The position numbers and the translations under genes are program-made. A stretch of 64,000 nt of DNA. Origin: Closterium sp. Naga37s-1. Lineage: Eukaryota > Streptophyta > Zygnematophyceae > Desmidiales > Closteriaceae. The stretch spans positions 69,501 to 133,500 of the forward strand of contig CANJKZ010000015.1 of assembly GCA_947471745.1 (NCBI GenBank), in the 5' to 3' direction. Positions 40,769 to 52,436 of the stretch are shown here, in pieces. How positions within the stretch are numbered: the first letter of the stretch is position 1; each line of letters begins with the position of its first letter. The notes beneath the pieces were generated by a model. The model was given only the letters and a program-made list of their open reading frames with translations. It ran no database searches and had not been told where the DNA came from.

Positions 40769-40813
40769 AATCTTCCAGTTCCGCTGCTTGAAAGCCCCCC
40801 GCACGTACCTGAT

Positions 40814-42340
40814 ATGCGGCCGACACCGATCGACTGGATCGCGCGCGAACAATTTCTCAAGGTCGACACACCACACATCGTTACCCCACGACTGGCGCTG
40901 CTCGCGCGTAACGACAACAGGCGCTACAACACGTGGTACCTGGATAGCTGCTGTGGGCAGCACATGGTGGGCTCTGAGCGTTACATATCCAACGCCGTCG
41001 CCACCCCCACTGTCACCTACGTCACCGTGGCGAACAACACGCGTCTACGCGCAAGCGCGCAAGGCATCGTCGTGCTCAAGGCACATGGGAGCAGAACTCA
41101 CGTCACCTTAAATGACGTGTTGATTGTGCAGAACCTGCGCATCAATCTGCTTTCCGCCGCCCGACTCATGGATTGCGGCGTTGATCTCAGCACAGACCGC
41201 GAGACGCTCGACATCCTGCTGCACTATGAATCGAGGACCTTCCCCCGCAGGCAGATCGGAAGAGCGCACTCCGAAAACGGAGTATACGTCCTGGACTTTG
41301 ACATTCCCGACTGCAGCGGCGATTCGCACGAGTTAATCGACCTCGTCCCACAGCGCTTCGAACACATTCACCGCAGGGACTGGAAGCACCCTGACGGAAG
41401 ACCGTGGGTGCCGCATCACCCTCACCCACGCAAAGTAGCGCTGCACGACCCTGACACAGACGGCATCTGCAGGGATTGTCACACACCCACATCGTCGACA
41501 AGCATGATTGCAGGTCGTGGACTTGCCGCCATCGCAGAAGCTAAGCTACATGCACCCCCAGAAGAAGGGATGTCACAGCTGGAGCTCAAAATTACCACGT
41601 GCGGCGTGTTCGGCACGCCAGAGCACCCTCTCATCGGACCCCCCTCGCAGCATCTCCAAGGCATGCTGCGCGGCACTGGCATCGGCACCTTCGATGCGCA
41701 CAACGTGCCGCGACCCTACACATACGAGAAATTTTTGGAAATTTATTCTTACCGGCGCGACTCGACGAAGAAGCTCACCGTGCAGCAGGAAGAAGAACTG
41801 GCGCGCCGCGAAGCTGAGGAACTTCGCTGACAAAGCCTCGCCGAAGCACGCGGGACATTCGCCTGCGGCGCGTGGGGAGCCGAAGACGAGGAGCACGCCT
41901 CCAATGAAGGGGGGTGGGGAAGCGCTGGCGGATCAGGAACGAGTGACACCGGCGGATGGGGCAATAGCGGCGGAACCTGGGCCAACGCAAGCGGCGGTTG
42001 GGGTACCGCAACTGGCGACGAAGGCACCGGCTGGGGGACTTCCCGCGAAGAACAAAAGGGGGGAGAAGAAGAAGCAGAGAAAACAGAGGCTACACCTGCA
42101 GTTGTTCCCCTTGGTCGCCCCCCGCGCCATATCCCACTCGCACTACCCCCTCCTGACAATCCGCCGCATCGCGACCCCTGGGACACCATCGGTTGGGGCA
42201 ACGAGCCGTCGACCCCGCGTCACACCGTCTACGGACCTGCCCCCGAACCGCGTGAACTCACCTTCGTCCCCGGAACTATCCCTGGGACCAACATCTCCCT
42301 CTCCGAAATCCGCGACAGAGAGTTCTTGGCGCTATGCTAA
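40814..42340 (+). pseudogene. C5 protease region and GW/WG-rich spacer
   Basis: Frame 2 begins MRPTPIDWIAREQFLKV and has the protease motif WYLDSCCGQHMVGS (about 40940) with DSCC instead of DSGA, then TLNDVLIVQNLRINLLSAARL. A TGA at 41828-41830 interrupts it, but the same frame stays open to TAA at 42338. This second part (41831-42337) contains five GW/WG units in about 60 residues: CGAWG, GGWG, GGWG, GGWG and TGWG, plus GTWA. The residues around them are Gly, Ser, Asp and Glu, and a later IGWGNE completes the set. Such spacing resembles Argonaute-hook repeats. The corresponding spacer of C1 is an Ala/Thr/Ser repeat without tryptophans. Confidence 0.8.
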
Positions 42341-42357
42341 CCACTGCCAACGAATAA

Positions 42358-43383
42358 GCGGAAGCAGCAGAAGAAGCAGCAGCAGCACCTACCCCAGCAC
42401 CTGATGAAGACCCTGACGAAGCTCTCGTGCGCTACATGCGCACCTCCGGTTTTCGCGCCGACGATGCGCTCTGGCACCAGCGTCTCGGCCACCGTTCCCG
42501 CACGACACTGAAAAATTGCATCGAAGCAGGCGTTTTTGCTCCTGGGGCGCTCTTGCGACCAGATGGCACCGAAGTGAAAGCCGCGCTAAGCCACCAACCG
42601 TTCCCGCTACTCGAGCCTAGAACAAATCGCTATCCCAAGCTGCATAAAGTGTACAGTGACTTCCTAAACGTGGGTCACTGCGGAGTCAACGACGAGCTCT
42701 ACACACTCACCTTCATCGACGCCGGGACACGCTACACGTGGGTCGTGAACGTGGAAGCGCGCAGCAGGGCGTATGAGGTATTTCGCCTCTGGCTAGCGCA
42801 CGCACAGCGACAATCTGGGGAGAAACTTAAGATCTGGCAGTCAGACGGCGCAGCAGAATTCAGGAGCAAGGAGATGCAGGATTTTCTGGCGCAAAAGGGG
42901 ATCGAGCATCACGTTTCTCTCCCCTACGCGCACCAGCAGCAGGGCGTAGCCGAGCGGACAAACCGCACGCTCATGACGAAGGTGCGCGCGATGATGAAGC
43001 AATCGAAGCTTCTGCCGATCTACTGGACCTACGCGATGCACCACGCCGTGCGGGTGCACAACCTGCTGTCAACTACCGCAATCACCGGAAACCTCTCCCC
43101 GCATGTGAAGTGGACGGGGACCAAGGGCGATACCTCCATGCTTCGCGTGTGGGGGTGCATGGTTCAGTATCGCCCACCAACATCAACCATCGGCAAGTTC
43201 AAGAGTCGCGCGCGCTGGGGGATCCACCTCGGCATCAGCCACAAATACAAGGCGTGGATCATTCTGGACCTCCTGAGCCAGAAAGTTAAGAATGCGCGCG
43301 ATGTCATCTTCTACGAGCGCCTCTTCCTCCAGCAGTTTCGCGAAGATGAGCAGACGAACCCTAAACCGCGTTTACGCCAATGA
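42358..43383 (+). pseudogene. C5 integrase
   Basis: Frame 1 after a frameshift near 42345: acidic spacer, then the zinc motif start ALWHQRLGHRSRTTLKNC and the integrase core with KVYSDFLNVG, TLTFIDAGTRYTWVVNV, IWQSDGAAEFRSKEM and YAHQQQGVAERTNRTLMTK (all acidic catalytic positions present). The C-terminal part has VKWTGTKGDTSMLRVWGC. The second half of the usual HHCC zinc motif (CxxC) is missing: the stretch where C1 has GTCFTC reads AALSHQPFPLLE here. The frame ends at 43383, and RT lies in other frames downstream. Confidence 0.85.
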
Positions 43384-45243
43384 CGGGCCCGGCTACGCCA
43401 CGCCAGAGGACGAAGTTGCCGCGGCTATTCTGGAGCAAGACCCTAGAGGGGAGTTCATGAGAGGCAATCGTCGCGACGACGACGACGACGATGATGATTC
43501 AGGAGAAGGAGGAGCAGGCGCAGCAGGAGGCGCAACAGGAGGAAGCGGAAGCGTCGGAGGAGGAGCACCACCAGCCCCGCCCGAACCAGAAAGTGATGAC
43601 GACGACGTGCAGGAAGTCGTCACGCAGCATCGCCACGACAGCACTGTCAGTGGTCTTCAGCTTCTCGGACTTCACACCGACACTACACCAAACTCACAGG
43701 TCCACACAGCAAAGAGTGGCGCGAAGCAATGGATGCGGAGATTAAAGCGCTCAAGTCACGCGGCACCTGGGTACTTGTTGATCGAGCAGCGGTTAAAGGG
43801 AGGAGGATTATCTCTGGCAAATGGGTCATCCGCGTGAAGATTGCAGCTCACGCGACGATCGAGCGATTCAAGGCGCGATGGGTCGTGCGCGGCTATGATC
43901 AGAGGCACGGCATTGACTTCGATCAGACATTCGCACCAGTCAGCCGCATACCTCCGTCAGGATCCTGCTTGCCATCGCTGCCACACGACACCTACCGCTC
44001 CGACAGATTGACGTGAAGAATGCGTTCCTGTACGCATAAGGTGGACGCTGTGATATACGTGGAGCAGCCGCACACATACAACGACGGGGATCCACGTGTC
44101 TGCCAGCGACGCAAATCTCTTTACAGGATTAAACAGGCGTCGAGGCTCTGACAACAGTATCTGCACAACATCCTGCTTGAAATTGGGTTCAAGCAGCTGC
44201 CTCACGATCCAGGGATGTACCGCCGCGACTTCCGCGGCGAATACATCCTGCTAACGGTTTACGTCGACGATCTGCTCTACACAGTATCAAGCCCCGAGCT
44301 GCTTGAGCAGTTCGAGAAAAATCTCGCGGGGCGCGTCGACATCACCTTCAACCACGACGTGAAGCAGTTCCTCGGTCTCAACATCGCTTTCTCGCCGGAA
44401 GCCACACACCTTTCAGCAGCCAAGTACGCAGAGGAACTTGGCAAGCGCTTCAACATTGCACCTGCACCGCTCTCCACCCCTTACCGCACTCCAGGACCCA
44501 ACCATAATCCTGACAACAAAGCCCTATCCCCAGCTGGGCTTCAGTCTTACCAGCAGCAGTTGGGATGCCTGCTCTTCGCCTCAGTCACGTGCAGGCCAGA
44601 CCTGTCATACATCGCAAGTCAGCTGGCCCAATACTCACGCAAACCAACGGTGGAGAATCTCTCAGATCTTCAGCGAGCACTTCAATTCTTCATCTCCGCG
44701 CCCAACGTTGGGCTCTGCTACTCCACCATCCCAACCGCATCCTTCAACCTCATCGGCTACGTGTACGCTGATCATGCCGCCGATCCCGATAATCGACGGT
44801 CCAGGACGGGCTTTCTCTTTCGCCTCGAACCCAGCGGTCCCATCTCCTGGAATTCACAGAAGCAGAAGCCGGTTGCCCTGTCATCGGCAGAAGCGGAGTT
44901 CATCGCAGCAACAGCAGCTGTTCGCGAAGGCCTCTACCTTCAGGAGCTGCTGCAGGAGGCGAAAATTTCGGCCTCGACGAACTTCCGCTTGCACTGCGAC
45001 AATCAGAGCGCGATCAGAATCGCGAACAAACCTGGTTTCGTCAACCGCACCAAGCACATTGCGATGCGGTACTTCTTCGTCAAGGACGAAGTTGACAAGG
45101 GCAAGGTTGACCTAACCTTTTGACCGACGGGTGACATGGCAGTAGATTTCCTCACGAAGAAACTGTCGCGTCAGCAGTACCAGCACTGCTTCGAACTCAG
45201 CGGAGTAGTCAAGCGGGTCAAGACCTGCTACGGCCAGGAGTGA
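43384..45243 (+). pseudogene. C5 reverse transcriptase/RNase H
   Basis: An acidic Asp/Glu-rich linker (43470-43600) precedes RT. RT begins MDAEIKALKSRGTWVLV (43729), with GKWVIRVKIAAHATIERFKA and RGYDQRHGIDFDQTFAPVSR, then a frameshift near 43950, a stop in LYA (44038) and one before QQYLHN (44151). The active site VYVDDLLY (44260) and RNase H motifs GYVYADHAAD (44755), SSAEAEFIAA and CDNQSAIRIANK follow in one frame to TGA (45121-45123), with DFLTKKLSRQQ beyond it. GYVDADHAGD of C1 has become GYVYADHAAD, losing an Asp. Non-functional. Confidence 0.88.
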
Positions 45244-45250
45244 AGGGGAG

Positions 45251-45488
45251 TGTTACGAATAGTAATTGTTCAAACATCACTGTGCACTCCTTACCGCAGC
45301 AAGCAAAGCACGCACTACCGAGGCTGAAGTCAAACGGGCGGAAGCAACACGAAGGGTCGTACGGTTACGAAAAGCATCTGGACCGTCGGGCAGACAGCAC
45401 CAGGCAGCAGTAGTGGCGAAGATTCTGCCCGAACAGTTTCGTAACCACCCGGAGTCGCACGGTTGGATTTTGCTGTAATAAGGGAATG
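45251..45488 (+). repeat. C5 3' LTR, left part
   Basis: 238 bp from TGTTACGAATAG to AAGGGAATG. GAATG (45484-45488) is the C6 TSD. Confidence 0.9.
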
Positions 45489-45620
45489 TGTTAAAGTTAG
45501 AACGAGGAATGAATGAACTAGGTCAAAGTTTGGTACAAGTATTAAACCCTAAAGGGGCTATACCCCATATTGGCTACCCCACTACAGCCTACACATATGT
45601 AACACATATATAAATTGACA
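45489..45620 (-). repeat. C6 3' LTR
   Basis: 132 bp, TGTTAAAGTT to TAAATTGACA on the plus strand. Confidence 0.9.
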
Positions 45621-45840
45621 CACCCCCATAGGCAAAGTGGGGGAGAGCAAGGGGTCACAAGACCAGTCAAGAAAAGCAAAGCAAGCTCAGGGTGGATCAC
45701 AACGTCACCACACATACTGAGCAAAAGCAAAGAGCCACAAGCCCAGTTCATAACAACAGCACAGTGATCACTACCTAGCAAGAGCAGGCATGCAGGTATA
45801 CATATATATATATATATATACATCACAGTACACGCAAAGT

Positions 45841-48800
45841 CTACAGCAAGTGACGAAACGTAGGCACCAGGTGTAGAGCAGTGCAGAAGCGCTGATGATC
45901 ACCAGCCGAAAGGGCCTTGGTGAACACATCAGCCGTTTTCGCCCGGGTGGGCACGTGGGTGACACGAAGCTGACCACGCTGCTGCAACTCTCGAGCAAGG
46001 AAGTAACGCAGAGCGATGTGCTTCGTTCTGTGCTCCAGTCTGTGCTCCTGACACAAGGCAATGGCGGCCTTGTTGTCTACGTACAGAACTGGAGGAGAAC
46101 GAGGCCGCTCTCCCAAGTCGGTCAGCAGGTAGGTGAGCCAGCATAGCTCCTGTGCAGCCATGGCTGTGGCGTAGATCTCAGCCTCACAACTGGAGCTGAG
46201 AACAGAAGACGAGCGTGTAGACCGCCAAGAAACAGAGCCAGAGCCAAGGCTGAACGTGTAACCCTGTGACGACCGCTGCGAAGCTAGGTCGTCAACCCAA
46301 GAAGCGTCTGAGTGCCCAGTGAGGACAACTGAGCTCCGCCCTCCAAGCACCAGCCCCATGCCCGATGTACTGCACAAGTAGCGCAGTACCCTCTTAGCAG
46401 CATCCATTTGCACCTTTCGATGCCTACCAGGAGCCACGTAGCGAGCCAGAAGGCCAAGAGGGTACGCAAGGTCAGGTCGAGTGCAGGTCATCAGGTACAT
46501 GAGGCAGCCCACTAGCTCTGGGTACACTCGGCTCTACGTACTCGTCTGAAGGTGGAGCTGAGAGCGAGTGGCCTGTAGCCAGAGGAGTGGGCTGTGGCGA
46601 GGACCAGGTGAAGCCGAAGCGCTGAAGGACCTGCTGCACCATGTGTGACTGAGTCAGTGTGATGGTGCGGCGTGCTCTGTCCCGGGTGATCTGCAAGCCA
46701 AGGTAGCTGCGCAGCTCACCCAGGTCTGTGCACGTGTGTCTCTTCTGCAGCTCCGACTTCACCAGGGCGAGAGCCTCAGTGTCAGCAGTGGCAAAGACCA
46801 AGTCGTCGACGTACACGAGGATGTAGAACGGCGGCAGCGAAGTGTCGGTGCGCAGAAACAGCGACGGGTCAGCAGTAGAAGGGGCGAACCCAAGAGCCGC
46901 AAGTGTCGTCCTCAGTGTGTCGTGCCACTCACGAGGCGCTTGGCGGAGACCGTAGACCGGCCGACGGAGGCTCCACTGGGTACCAGGAGGGAACGACCCA
47001 GTGAAGGGCCAGTTGGGCGGCGCAGCCAGATCTCATCGTGCAAACGGCCCTGTAAGAACGCTGTGCTGAAGTCCAGAGATTGAAGCTCGTAGTCACGCTG
47101 AGCGGCGACGTGCAACAGCACCCGAAGAGTGGTCATCTTCAGGGTGGGTGAGAAGTTCTAGAAGAAGTCAACTCCTTGTCGCTGACTGAAGCCTCGTGCA
47201 ACATAACGAGCCTTGAAGACAAGCGGAGAACCCGGCGGCCGCTTCACCCTGAAAATCCACATGCCATCGACAATGTTCGCCCCGGAGGGGGAACCTCATC
47301 GACGTATGTGCCTGTGGACTTCCAGAATGCAATCTCTGCGTCCATGGATGTCTGCCACTGAGAGGAGTACTCACCTGCGATCGCCTCAGCGTAAGAGCGC
47401 GGGGTCGGGATGTCTGGAGCATCCGGGTCTCCCTCAGGGGCAAGCAGCATGGCCACGAGATGAGGTACAGCAGCCGCAAGACACTCAAAGTCCTCCTGCC
47501 TGTCCTCAAGGACGTCCGTGCCAAGAGCACACTCACCCCCGACGGATGGAGGACAGACAGACTCAGACTCAGCAATAAGACTAGCAGCAAAGTCTAGACG
47601 ACAGGCAGCAGCAAAGTCAACAAGCTCAGCGACTAAAGCAGACGCAGCAGTGGACTCAAACGAAGGGTCAACAGTGACAACAGTGGCAAGCAGACTCGTG
47701 ACAGTAGGGTGAGCAGCACGAGCGCGGTCAGACTCAGGGTCCTGAACGTCAGGCAGAGAAGACGCAGGAGGGGACGGCAGGGGAACACGCTGCGGAGCAG
47801 AGGAAGGACGCAGGGCCATGAGGTGCGTGCCGGGGACAGCCGGCGGACGCTCATGAGGAACACGACGACCAGTACGACCAGTGCGGACAGTGCGAACAGG
47901 CGAGACAGGACGAGACGCAGGCGCACGACGCTCAGCAAGACCTCATGTCTGCTCAGTGTAAGGAGAAGGAGCAGGCAGCGGTGAGCCAGGCTGTAACGGA
48001 AGACCAGTAGAAGATGGGAGGCTAAGAACCTGGCGAAGCATGGAGTCAGGCGGCGGAAGAGACGAAGGTGACGGCGGAGCGAAGAACAGTCGCGGCTGTG
48101 CAGTGCCACCAGCACCAGTAGCTCCAGCACCTCCAGCAGCTCTAGAACCTCCAGCTCCAGTGCCTCCAGCGCCAGCACATCCAGCAGCTCCAGAACCTCC
48201 AGCGCCAGCACCTCCAGCTCCAGTGCCTCCAGCAGCCCCAGAACCTCCAGCTCCAGCGCCTCCAGCGCCAGCACCTCCACCAGCTCCAGAACCTCCAGCA
48301 GCTCCAGCGCCAGCACCTCCAGCAGCTCCAGAACCTCCAGCACCAGCACCTCCAGTACCAGCACCTCCAGCAGCTCCAGAACCTCCAGCGCCAGCACCTC
48401 CACCAGCTCCAAAAACTCCAGCAGCTCCAGAACCTCCAGCGCCAGCACCTCCAGAATCAGCGCCACCAGCAGCAGCACCCCCAGAACCGGCACCTCCAGC
48501 CCCAGGGTCTCCAGCCTCGGTGTCGACAGCAGCACCTCCAGGTCCAGCAGTACCTCCAGCCCCAGCAGCTCCAGTACCTTCAGTACGAGCACCTTCGGGA
48601 CCAGCGGCTCCAGGAACTCCAGGAGAAACCCCTCCAGTAGCAGAGTCACCAGCTCCAGCGCCTCCCGCAGCAGGGCCCCCAGCTCCAGCAGCGCGACCCT
48701 GACGGCTAACGTACCACTCACGCAGCTGCTGTGGGGAGAGAGGGACAGCGCCAGCTCCAGTGCCTCCAACCCCAGCGCCTCCCGCAGCAGGGCCCCCAGC

Positions 48801-51272
48801 TCCAGCAGCGCGACCCTGACGGCTAACGTACCACTCACGCAGCTGCTGTGTGGAGAGAGGGACACGCCGACGAGAGTGCTACGGCGAGGCACCAGCGGAG
48901 CGACTACAGAGGCGGCCGCTCCAAGGAGACTGCTCACCAGGCGCCTCAGTGCCCCCAAGCGCAGCACCACCAGACCCAGTACCCCAAGGCTCAGCACCCC
49001 CAGGCTCAGCACTCTCACGCTCAGCAACTCCAAGCTCCGCACCCCCAGGCTCAGCACTCCCAGGCTCCGCACCCCCAGGCTCAGCACCCCCAGAAGCAGC
49101 ACCCCGAGCAGGACCACCCTCAGCAGGACCTGAGTCACCAGTGACCTCAACCGGCTCAGTCAAGGGAGGAGGGTCTACCTGAGACACACCTGAAGGAGCA
49201 GGACCGGGAGCGGGGAGGGGGTCTACCTGGGGAGGACATGAAGCGAGCGGCGGGGGGGGGGGAGAGGGCAGTGCGGTAGGGGAAGAGACGGTAAAAGGGA
49301 ACCGGGTCGTCGAACGTGACGTCCTGAGAGGGGAAGACACGTCGCGAGGTGGGGTGGTAAAACTGCCAGCCAGGCGCGTCAGGGACAAAGCCAAGGAAGA
49401 CACAGGGAACAGTGCGGGCGGAGAGCTTGTCCGCGGTGGTATCGCGGACAAAGGTACGAGAACCCAAGACCCGGAACACCGACGCATCGCCAACCTTCCC
49501 CGTCCACCGCAGTGTGGGCGAGGTCTCCGGCAAGGAGACACGGGGCCAGAGGTTGAGCTGATGGCAGCGTAGCGGACTGCAAACGGCCACAGAAAATGGG
49601 GGGCAGCCGCATGGACCATGGAGGTACGAGCGACCTCCATGACCAAGCCAATGCGGCGCTCAGCAACCCCAATTTGCTGCGGAGAGGTCGGAAGCGTGAA
49701 CGTCTGGCGAATGCCCTCCCCACGACAAAAGCTCTACAGAAGGTCGGAGGAAAACTCTCCACCTCTGTCAGAGTGCAGACGCAGGACGGGAAACTCCGTC
49801 CCGAACCTCTCGCGGAGCTGGAGACGGGCAGCGCGGATCCAAGGGATCAAAACATCAGGGACCTCACCCTTGGTGCGCAAGGGGAAGACCGTGGTGTAAC
49901 GCGAGAAGTCGTCAACAACCAGCAAGAAGTACCGCTCACGGACGCGGGCTCGGCCCCACACGTCCATGTGCAGGGTCTGCAGGGGAGCAGTCGTCAGGGG
50001 GAATGAGGAGGAGTGAGGAGCGGCGCGCTGCCGCCCCTCGACACAGGGAAGGCACGGAGGGGCAGGGGAGGGTGGGAGAGGAGGCAGAGTCTCCGGAAGG
50101 CCAGAGACCAGGAGACGGCGGTGCATGGCCCGAAGGCGCTGCACGGAAGGGTGACCAAGACGGTGTTGCCAAAGAAGGGTCCGGTGCGACAGAGCACGAC
50201 ACGAGCAGGGGGTCGCTAGCGGACCAGACGCGGACGCAGACGCAACTACCTGAGGGGACTCAGTAGTCAGTGTGTGCAGGCTCGAGCCAGGCGCATGGGT
50301 GAACGTGGCCAGGTGCCGACCAGTCCGGGAGCAAGTACAGTAGGTCACCCGCTCACCTCCAGGAGTGAACTGGTCAACCCACGCAGCCTGGAGGTCAGCG
50401 CCACTCACCAAGTTCGTAGAGAACGAGGGGAGGTGAAGACTCGACAGCGAGCCAGACGGGACTGCCGGGCACGGCAGAACCGTGGAGGAGTGCGCAAGGA
50501 CTGGGCCCCCAGAGGGGTCCGCCAGGGAGACCGCCACTGGCCGACGCAGCAGCGTGAGCATGGTGGAGTCACGAAAGAAGGAGCGGGAAGCACCTGAGTC
50601 AAGCGTGAAGGTGTGCAAGGCCTCAGCCGGTGCAGTACCTGAGAGAGCAGCCTCACCAGTACCTGGAGCAGCAGACTCACTAGCACCTAGAGCGGCAGCC
50701 TCACCAGCACCTGGAGCAGTAGACGCACCAGCACCTAGCGCAACATCCTCACCAGCACCTAGAACAGCAGACTCTATACCTGGGTCAGGCGGTACACACG
50801 GGTAATAGGCATCCTCAGCACAAGTATGCAATGCATACATGGCAGTGAGGATAGCATCATAGTCAAGAGCAAAGATATCCACCCTCTGCCAAAGCAGCTC
50901 CAGCCAGGTGGGGACCTCATCCTCGTCGCCAAACACGGTACGCCAGGCGTCGCTCAGACAGGCGAAGCAGCGGGACTGTGTGTGACCAATCGTCCTGCAA
51001 GTCTGACCAGCCCTATCACCTGTGCGAATGACGTACTGGCAGCGAACGGTACTCCGAGACCCTCTACTCTGAGCGTACCACTCACGAAGCTGCTGGGGTG
51101 GAAGGGTCTCACGCGGACGCCGCTGCAGCTGCAGCTGGCCACTGCCAGAAGCTCCCGACCGACCAACTCCAGGGCGACTTCCACTACGGCCGCCACTACA
51201 ACCCCAACTAGCGTACCACTCACGAAGCTGGTGGGGCGTGAGGGACTCGCGCGGACGTCGCTGGAGCTGCAT
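45841..51272 (-). pseudogene. C6 pol relic (zinc motif to RNase H)
   Basis: Right to left: two successive QLREWYA blocks, a cysteine cluster (GDRAGQTCRTIGHTQSRCF), protease FTLDSGASRSFF, pre-integrase LGHPSVQRLRAM and CLPCVEG, integrase LHMDVWG and LHSDRGGEF in one 512-codon frame (49734-51272). The catalytic Glu region (RIGLVMEVARTSM) comes after a frame change. A long Ala/Pro/Gly-type linker (48040-48700) is followed by RT start AEIAFWKSTGTYVDEVPPPG, a stop near 47159, frameshifts near 47020 and 46520, YVDDLVF and RNase H (SSCEAEIYATAMAAQELCW, YVDNKAAIALC). The QLREWYA block is duplicated relative to C2 and C3. Non-functional. Confidence 0.88.
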
Positions 51273-51749
51273 CTGGTCACCGGCAGTAGCAGCAGGTCAG
51301 AGCAGCGCGGCTCAGTAGGGCAGGGCAGCGCGGCTTGGCAGAGTGGTGCGGCTCGGCTGAGCGGCGCGGCTCGGTGGGCAGGCGGGCGCGGCACGCGCGG
51401 CAGCGCGCTGGTAAGGTAGGTGCGCGGGCAGTGCGAGTAGGGCAGGTGCTTACCAGAGGCGGTGGGCAGGCGCGCAACAGGCGCGGGTAGGGCAGGGCCG
51501 GCGCTCGACGGGTGGCTGCAGGCGCTCGACGGGCGGCTGCAGCGGGGCCGCGACGGCGGCTTCGCCGGGGCTGCGACGGCGGCTACGGCGGGGCAGGGCC
51601 GCGACAGCGGCTGCAGGCGGAACGGCGGCTACGGCGGGGCCGCGACGGCTGCTGCAGGAGCGACGGCGGCAGGGGAGGGCAGGGCCGCGACGGGCCACCA
51701 AGCAGGTGAGGCAGGGCGCAGGCGGGCTCATGTGAGGCAGGGGCGACGG

Positions 51750-51785
<36 letters not shown>

Positions 51786-52284
51786 GAGCAGGGACGGCGC
51801 CTAGGGGGCGCCGCGACAAGCAGGGGCGACGCCCCGGGGGCGCCGCGACGAGCAGGGACGGCGTCCAGGAGGCGCCGCGACGAGCAGGGACGGCGCCCAG
51901 GGGGCGCCACGACGAGCAGGGACGGCGCCCAGGGGGCGCCGCGACGAGCAGGGACGGCGCCCAGGGGGCGCCGAGACGAGCAGGGACGGCGTCCAGGGGC
52001 GTCGCGACGAGCAGGAGCGGGCGAGCACAGGCCCGCGCGCGGACGTGGGGCAGGTGCGCAGGCGGCGTGAGAGCAAACCGCGCGCGGGACCGCGACGGCA
52101 GGGCAGGCGCTCGAGGGCGCGGGTAGGGCAGGCGCTAGACGGCGCAGGTGGGGCAGGGGCTCGAGGGCGCGGGTAGGGCAGGCGCGGGTAGGCAGGCGCG
52201 AGGCACGTGACGAGGCAGGCAGGCACGGCAGCGCGCCTCGGGCAGGGCAGGAAAAAAAAATTCGTGGTGGGCCCTAAAAAAAAC
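51273..52284 (-). repeat. C6 GC-rich repeat leader
   Basis: Occupies the region between the primer-binding site and the first recognisable codons. It includes a run of 32 G (plus strand 51752-51783; C in element sense), the 32-bp array (51784-52000) and degenerate GGGCAGGCGC(T/G) units. No gag domain is encoded. Confidence 0.75.
51784..52000 (-). repeat. 32-bp tandem repeats in the C6 leader
   Basis: About seven units. Those starting at 51809, 51841, 51873, 51905 and 51937 are 32 bp each and begin CGCC(G/A)(C/A)GAC(G/A)AGCAGG(G/A)(A/C)G-like. Confidence 0.85.
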
Positions 52285-52302
52285 GTCCCTGCTCTGAAAC
52301 CA
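52285..52302 (-). other. C6 primer-binding site
   Basis: Minus strand TGGTTTCAGAGCAGGGAC directly after the 5' LTR; same core as C3 and D. Confidence 0.78.
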
Positions 52303-52431
52303 TGTTGAAGTTAGAACGAGGAATGAATGAACTAGGTCAAAGTTTGGTACAAGTATGAAACCCTAAATGGATACCCTATATTGGCTACCCCACAACAGCC
52401 TACACATATGTAACACATATATAATTTGACA
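52303..52431 (-). repeat. C6 5' LTR
   Basis: 129 bp, TGTTGAAGTT to TAATTTGACA; followed by GAATG, where the C5 LTR resumes. Confidence 0.9.
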
Positions 52432-52436
52432 GAATG

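Larger units (their letters stand above)
45489..52431 (-). mobile_element. Ty1/copia element C6
   Basis: 6.94-kb copy inserted in the C5 3' LTR; TSD GAATG (45484-45488 and 52432-52436). LTRs 45489-45620 and 52303-52431 differ at about six sites plus a 3-bp indel (about 5%). It has the lineage primer-binding site and polypurine tract, a GC-rich repeat leader, and a pol relic (45841-51272) broken by several frameshifts. Like C3 it lacks the N-terminal gag domain of C2. Confidence 0.92.

Noticed and set aside
41508..42404. 298-codon frame overlapping the C5 protease/GW region
   Set aside because: Different phase from the frame carrying copia and GW motifs; basic Ser/Arg/Pro composition without family resemblance.
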